Assembly: GCA_027574665.1 (NCBI GenBank)
Contig: CM050655.1
Span: forward strand, 8,737,170 to 8,801,169
DNA from: Rhynochetos jubatus
Taxonomy: Eukaryota > Chordata > Aves > Eurypygiformes > Rhynochetidae
Reading direction: 5' to 3'
Length of the DNA: 64,000 bases
A program made the position numbers and the translations under genes. Under the pieces are notes generated by a model. That model saw only the letters and a program-made list of their open reading frames with translations, searched no databases and was not told the origin of the DNA. This document shows, piece by piece, positions 56,961 to 64,000 of this stretch. Positions within the stretch are counted from its first letter, which is position 1; each line of letters opens with the position of its first letter.

Positions 56961-58489
56961 ATGCCGTCTCGGATCTAAACACCAAGGCCCTTGAGTTTTC
57001 CTCCCACTCGCCCACTGATGCAGTGTTTGTCATTGGGCAAGCACCTCAGCTCGCTGCCTCCCGTTCTTGCCTTCCAGGGCCGTCGCGTGAATTAATTCGT
57101 GAATGTCTCAGCACATTGGAACTGGAGAGTGCTCCCGAAGTGCCAAGGTATAATTTATTGTTATGAAAGCCGGCGTGCTGGCTGGGAGCGATGCAACCCC
57201 AGCAGGGAGGGATGGCGAGGGTGTGGGGGGAGAGCTCCCCTCGCACCTCCAGCCCCTCCTTGCCGTACCCGGCAAGCACCTTCAGCTGGCTCTAGAAACC
57301 TCGTGCTGAAGGCAGCACCAGCAGCTGCCTGGTGTGATCCCGGGGATGCAGCCCCCGGCTCAGCTGACCCGTCCCGGTTGCTGGGTCAAGGATGTCGCCT
57401 GCACCCCCCAGTCTGTTTTCAGGCCGGTGGTGGTATCTGAAGGAGCAGCGGCCATGTCCTCTGGGAGATTATAGCTCTCCAAATCAGCAAAGCATTTAAG
57501 ATTAACATTGATAGGTCTGAGGAGTGGCTTAAGGTTAAGCAGCCATGAGGCTGGCTGGGTAAGATTAGCCTGGAGCGGACGCACGTTTTGCTGATGCAGG
57601 TTTTCAAAACACGGAGGCCTTGATTCAACAAGACGCTGAAACGTGAGCGGTTCCACTGGAAGCAATGGAAATCGCTGGCTGATCAAAGCCCAGCAGCCGG
57701 CTGAAGGAAGAACATTAAGTTACAAACCCGCTCGTTTAGAAACGAGTTTGCTTTGAGGAGCACGTGCGGACAGGGGAGACAGAGCAAACCGGCTGGCCTG
57801 CTGCCGCCAGCGCCGCGGAGGGCGCGCGTGAAATAACGCTCCCTCGAGACCCGGCTCTGCTCAGCCGGCTTCCCAGACGCCAGCACACCTATGTGAAAGC
57901 AACTTTATTGGATTGTAACGACCTGTCCAAAACACTGCTCGTTATTTGTCGACTCCTGTTTTAATCCCTTGGGCTTGTCATCCCTGAACTCCCCCTCCCC
58001 CAGGGGCATTTTAGGACAGCATGGAAAAGCTCTCATGAGACTTCCTATACGTAATCTAGCTGGTCTGTGGAGACCTGTGCACCTATAGCAGCATGTCTTG
58101 AGGCCGATGCTCTTAAGTTTTGGGAAAAATGCCACCCTGATGAAGCCCAGGGATGGGAAATCCAGCTGGGGGCTGCAGCTGCCTGGGTGGTGCCACAGGT
58201 TGCTGGTGCCAGTGGCCTTACGATATTTTAATGGCATCACTGGGCTCAGTACAGAGGTAAGGGGATGCAGGAGCATGGCTTGGTTTCCTCAGGGCCGGGC
58301 AGGTGATGCAGGGCCTTTTCCAGCTTTCGAAGCCCTGAGCTAATGCACCCCAGCGGGGCCAAGGCACAGCTGCAGCAGCGCTGCATGGGGGCTCTCATTT
58401 CCCACCCACCATCCCTATTTTGAGTTCTGTTGTAACCTGCCGGGGTCAGGCCCACGGACAGGCATCGCAGAAAATAGTACCCCTGTCTG

Positions 58490-58985
58490 AAAACTAGGAA
58501 CGGCCCTTTTACTGCTTTTTCCTGTGATTAAGAGACCAAAAATAAAATGACCTGCACTTATATTCCCAGGCAGGCAGAAAGAATAATTACTTTACAGAGA
58601 TGGAATTCCTTCATATATTATAGCCATTAAAAAGAGTAAAATTTGAAATTTAGTGTGGCACGGAACGAAAAGGTAGTGCCGTTAGAGATAATGAAATCCT
58701 TACTTGCCATTAACGGAAAAATTACTGTTGTTAAAAGACCCCTTCATAAATAATTGAGAAACCAATTATACAGTCTTGGTGACTAATTTATCCAGGAGCA
58801 ATACGGACCACATTATGCCGTATAATGAATGGCACGCATGCTCCGCTGTATGTCGCTACAGTTCGTGCCTTTATTCAGCTGCTCTGCCAAGAAATAATAA
58901 TAAAGAAACTAATGCACACAGTATAGCAGAAAATACATTATCTGAAATGAGCAATGGGCATTAATATGTCTTAATTGAAGGTGGT
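58490..58985. promoter_or_regulatory. AT-rich block, probable conserved non-coding element
   Basis: About 500 bp of low-GC, high-complexity sequence flanked by GC-rich DNA. Many homeodomain-like cores (AATAATTAC, CATAAATAATTGAG, CCAATTATAC, AATGGGCATTAATATG). No repeat or coding sign. Looks like slowly evolving regulatory DNA. Confidence 0.4.
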
Positions 58986-59214
58986 TTTGCAGCCATACAG
59001 AGGCCTGAATTGACGCGTCACTTTGTGCCACAAAGGGGAGCGGGCCTGGGGGGCCAGGTTGGGATGACCCAAACCCTATCAGCCTGCAGTTCCTGAGAGC
59101 GGGGGGCTGCTGGGCCCGCTGGGAAGGCGGAGGGGACCCTGGAGCTGGGAGGGTCAGCTCCAGGGCCCTGGGGCCTCTCCCGTGCCGCGCTGCCCGGGCA
59201 GCCTCTGTGTGTTG

Positions 59215-60162
59215 CTGTAGAGATGCATTAACGTGTTTATCAATGATCTGGATGAGGGCACTGCGTACATTTGAGTAAGTCCCTCAGTAAGTTGGCAGAT
59301 GACACTAAGTTGGTGTGGAAGTGTTGATCTGCTCGAGGGTAGGAGAACCCTGCAGAGGGACCTGCACAGGCTGGATCGATGGGCTGAGGTCAACTGCATG
59401 AAGTTTAACAAGGCCAAGTGCCAGGTCCTGCATTTAGGTCACAACAACCCCAGGCAGTGCTACAGGCTTGGGGACGAGTGGCTGGAAAGGCAGAAAAGGC
59501 CCTGGGGGTGTTGGTCGAGGGCCGGCTGAATGTGAGCCAGCAGTGTGCCCAGGTGGCCCAGAAGGCCAACGGCATCCTGGCCTGTGTCAGGGACATTGTG
59601 GCCAGCAGGAGCAGGGCAGGGATTGTGCCCCTGTGCTGGGCACTGGTGAGGCCGCACCTCGAGCCGTGTTCAGTTTTGGGCCCCTCAGTACAAGAAGGAC
59701 ACAGAGAGGCTGGAGCATGTCCAGAGAAGGGCAACAGAGCTGGGGAAGGGTCTGGAGAACAAGTCTGACGAGGAGCGGCTGAGGGAGCTGGGGGTGTTTA
59801 GCGTGAAGAGGAGGCTCAGGGGAGACCTGGTCGCTCTCTACAGCTCCCTGAAAGAAGGGTGTCGGGAGGCGGGTGCTGGCCTGTTCTCCTGGGGAACTGG
59901 TGATAAGACAAGAGGAAATGGCCTCAAGTTGCATCAGGGGGGGTTTAGATGGGATATTAGGAAGAACTTCTTCACTGGAAGAGTGGCCAGGCACTGGAAG
60001 GGGCTGCCCAGGGCGGTGCTGGAGCCACCCTCCCTGGAGGCGTTCAAGGCACGTGCAGATGCGGGGTTTGAGGACATGGTCTGGTGGGTGCGGCAGCGTT
60101 GGGGTGATGGTTGGACCGGATGATCATACAGGTCTTTCCCAATCTCAGTGATTCGGTGATTC
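59215..60162 (+). mobile_element. CR1 LINE, 5'-truncated, degenerate reverse transcriptase
   Basis: Sense-strand remnants of the CR1 reverse transcriptase C-terminal half: FADDTKL-like GCAGATGACACTAAGTTG at about 59,299, [18 protein letters not shown] (59,398-59,451), LVRPHLE (59,644-59,664), then [33 protein letters not shown] and [14 protein letters not shown]. Reading frames shift several times, so it is dead. The 3' tail ends in GTGATTCGGTGATTCTT, the CR1-type terminal repeat. It lies about 420 bp upstream of the CCDC6 start codon. Confidence 0.92.
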
Positions 60163-60579
60163 TTTAAAAAAGAAAGGTCCCCGGTAGTTTGCCACGAACT
60201 CCGGGGCCCCCGGTCCCACTCCCCGGCCCGGCACGCGGCGGGGTGAGCCCGCCCGGGCCACAGGCTGGAGCGGCGAGCGGGTTTTGCGACACGCTGAGGT
60301 AAAACACGCAGGCTCTGCGGCTCGCCACGGACGATTTACCGTGTAAGCGAAGCCCGGCGCGCAGGGGCCGTGCCGGCGGAACACGGCGGGTCCGCGCCGC
60401 CCCGCTGCCGCCAAACCCGGCGGCGGTCCCGGCGCGGGCCGGCAGGCGGCGCTGTGGGCGGGCGGCGCGCGCGGGCGGCCCCTCTTGGCGCGCGGGGAGG
60501 CCGCGGCGCCGGCGCACGGCGGGCACCGCCCCCTGCTCGCCTGGCGGCGCGGCGGCGGCGGCGGGCGGGAGCGGCGGCG

Positions 60580-60900
60580 ATGGCGGACAGCGCCAGCGAG
60601 AGCGACACGGACGGCGCCGGCGGCAGCGGCGGGGGCGGCGGCGGCGGCGGCCCGTCGGCGGGGCCGCTGGCGTCGGGCGGCCCGTCGGCGGGGCCCGGCT
60701 CGGGGGTGGCGGGCGGCGGCTCCGGGGGCAAGGCGGGCGGGATCGTGATCTCGCCGTTCCGGCTGGAGGAGCTGACGAACCGCCTGGCCTCGCTGCAGCA
60801 GGAGAACAAGGTGCTGAAGATCGAGCTGGAGACCTACAAGCTCAAGTGCAAGGCGCTGCAGGAGGAGAACCGCGACCTGCGCAAGGCCAGCGTCACCATC
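60580..60900 (+). CDS. CCDC6: CCDC6 exon 1 coding part
   Basis: 107 codons from ATG (context GCGGCGATGG) to donor gtgagt, phase 0. Starts [15 protein letters not shown], identical to human CCDC6, then a Gly/Ser/Pro/Ala linker, then [55 protein letters not shown], the start of the coiled coil. CCDC6 is a coiled-coil protein linked to the DNA-damage response and is the 5' partner in RET/PTC1 fusions. The linker differs from the human serine-rich one and holds a 10-residue duplication (GGPSAGP...). An in-frame upstream ATG at 60,370 lacks homology, so 60,580 is chosen. Confidence 0.97.
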
Positions 60901-63900
60901 GTGAGTGCGGGCGGCGCCGCGCCGGGCCCGGCGGTGGCTGCGGGGGGGGGGTGCCCCGCCGCGGGGGTGTCCACGCAGGGCGGGCCCGGCCGCCGCCGCC
61001 GCCGCCCTCCCCTCAGCCCTGCCCCGGTCGCGGCCTTCCCGCCCCGCCGGGCGCCCCCCCCTCTCTTCCCCCTCCAACCCTGTGGCCGCGGTTGAGGCGA
61101 GTTTACCTCAGGCTGTCACCGCGGCCTGTCCGCGGGGAGGGGGGGGGGGGGGGGGGGCAGGTGGGGTCACTCCGCGCCCTTCGCGTCGTCCCCGGGCCCT
61201 CGGCGAGGAGCAGGGTCCTTGCGGGACGTGGCGGGAGGGGAACCGCGGTGGATCCCCCGCCGCCCCAGACCCGCGTGGCCGGGGAGGCCCCCCCCCTTCC
61301 CCCGCGCCGCTGCCCTGCGCCCGGCTGCCCGAGCGGTTGGGCTGGGTGTTGAGGTGAGGAGCAGCCAAGGGCCGCGCAGGGGAAGGGCGATGCTGGCTGT
61401 TCCCTTGAAGTTTCTCAAAGTAGAGATTTCCTTGGAGTATAAGTAATCTGCGGAGATTAGGGATTATCTCGGCGGTTGCCACCTCTTCAGGCAGCGTGCG
61501 GGAGCGGCGGGTCGCAGGATAGCATCTCAGTCACGGAGCCTTTGATTTATTTGTAGTTTCGTTAGCTGCGGTGTTTCGAGAGGTTATTTAAAAACTTACG
61601 TACCATAAACCCCTTAGAAACGATGCGAGTAACGCACCACTCTGTGTCCCGGGAAGAGCTCAGGTACTGGTTTATGAGCACCGAGAGGGTAACTTGGAAT
61701 TTAACATCACTTTATATGATGCTGTTTGGCATCAATCCTCAGTGAAGCACGTAGGAAAATACAAGAAACATGACATTGTTTTCTTCTCTATGAGCTGGGA
61801 GTTTAGGAGGTTTGGGAGTCTTTTTCTAATGCAGTGGTTAGAGTGATGGTTTAGTTGTTGTAATGATTAAGGCCTGTGTGGCAGCAACGTAGGTAACGTG
61901 TTAAAGACATACTAAAGGTAGCCCTGATACTTGTATACGCTGTCCTGTACCTCCTTGCCAGCACAGGTAGCGATAGCCTGAGAGAGACCGATCCCACCTG
62001 CATGTGCTCGTTTTCTTCTCATCTGTTTTTTCAGCCGGGTTGCTTTACTCCAAGCATAATGGCTGTTTTATCGATACTCGGTTTTTTCGTTGTCAATAGA
62101 TGTAGCAAAGAGATGGATCTCGTCTAGGCAAACCTCTCCTCTGTTCCCAGTAGTAAGCATTCAGCGTCTAGCAGGATGTGGGCCGGAAGGGTGCATGAAA
62201 TACAATACAGAAGCAATTTATTCAAGGATGACAAATATAGTGCTAGTGGGGGAAACGGGTGCTTTGTTAGTAATTTACGAGAAGAGAATGTGTCTTAATT
62301 AGGTAGCAGCAGAGTGCCTTCTGATGTTGAAAGGGTCTAAGACATCTTGTCAGTCAGACATTTTGCCTGTTAGAAAGGCACAGCATCTTTGTGAACCCCT
62401 GTTAGGTGTGCTGTTTGTAAACAACTTGAAAAAAATACTAGTGTGCGTTGAAGTTCTTCAGGCGCTGTCTCTAGGGACTGATTATCTTATGTCTTCATCA
62501 GATTTTAATTTACAAAAAGGAAGTATTTTTCTCAAATCTGAAACTCAGTCTGGTTTTGACATCCTGGATAAAGAGAGACAAGGTGTTAGACTTTCATAGC
62601 AAACCTGTAGGCAGGCTGGAAAACCGGCATCTTTAGCCGGTGCTCTGTCTTTGGTATGCTAAACTGCGTGCAGAACTGAGTAAACCACTTCTAATTCAGC
62701 AAGCGGGGAAATAACGAATGCAAAACGTAACTTTTTTTCAGGCCACGGAGACTTTGTGCTGTGGTTTACATCGTCCGTAATGTAAACACATTTGCAGTCA
62801 AAATACTTTGTCGTGTTGCCTTAGTATACAAGTGACTGGAGATGAGCTTCATTGAAACGTGTGTGCCATTTGCATGTAAATGTAATTAAATAGAAAGTTT
62901 TCTGATTTTCTCCATTGTGATTCTAAACCTTCGGCAATTTGCTTCTCCACCAGCCAGCTCGAGCTCCCTCTCAGCGTCGCTGTGCTGGCGATGCATACCG
63001 GTTTCCTGTTGCAGGCATTGTAATGTCACGAATCCGCTTTGATTTTTATCGAGGGTTGAGGATGAGCTGTGAAGCGCAGATGAAACTGACAGGTAGCCAA
63101 AACAGCAGGTGAAATGACTAAACCCATGGGCTGTAGATGAAGGTGACTTCTGGAACCGCGGCTCTTCATCTGCAGGCCTTTGGCTCTCCCTTCTAACGCG
63201 AGCAGTTAGAGACCCTTCGCTTTCTTCAGCTCCTGCCATTATTTTCAGTGGGGTTGAGTATTTTCCCTTTAAGGATTACCAGGTGGAAAGTGGTGGTCTT
63301 CCTCCGTCCTCTCGTGTCCATGCTGCTGTGTTAGTATGATGTCTTCTTTGTTTCTGCGTGCGCGTAGAATTACTGGTGTCCGTGTGGATCAGTACAATTT
63401 GGGAATGTAGTAGCTTGCTGCGTAGGATCCTGTTAGCTGTATTTCATAGTTAACCCTTGTGTCACAGGGTTGAAAGCCAGAACTAAGTGTAGGAGACCTA
63501 TGTTAAGAAGTTGTACTTGCAAAGTTGTGACTGAGAAGAGGCTTGTACAAAAGACTTGGCAGGCTTGTACGCACACAAAGTTCATATGAATACTCATCTA
63601 AACCGTGTAAAAGCAGATGCTGCTTTAATACTGCAGTCTGTAGAACTAGCTTGAACTAAGCGTATGTCCAAAAAGATGTGTGAACTCCACTCCTTCCGCT
63701 AGCCTGAAATGCAAATGAAACGGTGCTGTTGCTCGTGTGCAAGACTGAAATTAAGTAAATATGCCATAACTATCTCACCTACTAGTATTGGTAACAAATC
63801 GCGGGGAGAACTAGTGTTTGACGTCTTATCTAGCAGTGCAAGGGCATTGCAAGATGCAAAGTTTCAAATGGAGTATTAAGAAATAACTGAGATCACTTGA

Positions 63901-64000
63901 CCCGTTTGCAGAGTTCATTTGTGTGTGTTTAGCAATTTTTAATTGTATGATCTTATGGTATGTTTCTGCAAGATCTCTCTTAGGAAATGGAAAGGACGGT
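60901..64000 (+). other. CCDC6: CCDC6 intron 1 (partial)
   Basis: GC-rich to about 61,400, with a G19 tract at 61,139-61,157, then AT-richer ordinary intron. No further exon or mobile element was recognised; exon 2 (QARAEQEEEF... in human) is not in the window. In humans this intron carries the RET/PTC1 breakpoints. Confidence 0.85.
61139..61157 (+). repeat. homopolymer G19 in CpG island
   Basis: 19 consecutive G residues just inside CCDC6 intron 1. Quadruplex-prone and likely length-variable. Confidence 0.97.

Larger units (their letters stand above)
52311..59214. other. ANK3-CCDC6 intergenic region
   Basis: No gene recognised. GC-rich DNA (for example 53,400-54,200) gives long overlapping frames on both strands without homology. 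It holds a CR1 fragment (52,644-52,955) and three AT-rich islands at 55,330-55,500, 56,720-56,960 and 58,490-58,985. Confidence 0.7.
60170..61350 (+). promoter_or_regulatory. CCDC6: CpG island / promoter region of CCDC6
   Basis: Very high GC with frequent CG dinucleotides, beginning just after the CR1 tail and covering the 5' UTR, exon 1 and start of intron 1. No TATA box is visible near the start, as usual for CpG-island promoters. The transcription start cannot be fixed from sequence. Open frames on the minus strand here (e.g. 60,145-61,077) are composition shadows. Confidence 0.85.

Noticed and set aside
60370..60579. Upstream in-frame ATG for CCDC6
   Set aside because: Adds an Arg/Ala-rich stretch from the GC-rich 5' UTR; human CCDC6 begins at the MADSASES methionine.
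60145..61077. 310-codon open frame on the minus strand over the CCDC6 CpG island
   Set aside because: Arg/Pro/Ala-rich composition shadow antisense to CCDC6 exon 1; no homology.

Overview
The window is vertebrate nuclear DNA, almost certainly from a bird. The coding exons read as ankyrin-G and CCDC6. The interspersed repeats include CR1 LINE 3' ends and a solo endogenous-retrovirus LTR of a type I recognise from bird genomes. Spliced genes, long introns, a CpG island and the absence of operons exclude a prokaryote. The species cannot be told from the sequence.

Positions 1-52,310 (+ strand) hold the 3' half of ANK3 (ankyrin-G). The window opens in an intron; the upstream exons for the ankyrin repeats and first ZU5 domain lie off the left edge. 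Exons at 4,664-12,826 encode the second ZU5 domain and the UPA domain. A single 7.7 kb giant exon (17,154-24,854) encodes the serine-rich region and tail of the neuronal 480-kDa form. It contains a conserved internal donor (19,730|19,731) that would give the 270-kDa form. Exons at 25,493-27,711 encode the death domain. The regulatory C-terminus follows (29,961-30,633 with an in-frame internal acceptor, 32,640-33,018, three phase-0 cassette exons, and a last exon with stop at 47,799-47,801). The 3' UTR probably runs to a distal poly(A) signal at 52,288-52,293.

Positions about 52,311-60,170 are intergenic: two CR1 LINE fragments and several AT-rich blocks that look like conserved non-coding elements. 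From about 60,170 a CpG island covers the promoter, exon 1 (CDS 60,580-60,900) and the start of intron 1 of CCDC6, on the same strand. The order ANK3 then CCDC6, both transcribed the same way, matches the human chromosome 10q21 arrangement.

Exon borders were set by hand from GT/AG sites, codon phase and recalled ankyrin-G protein sequence; every joined pair keeps phase. The items most worth checking are: a possible undescribed alternative terminal exon after the death domain (29,104-29,222); a 37-bp identical segment shared by the ANK3 3' UTR and a downstream CR1 tail; a perfect 17-bp-arm palindrome in an intron; a recursive-splice-like AG|GTAAGA exon start; and a 27-nt microexon. I saw no wholly new gene system.
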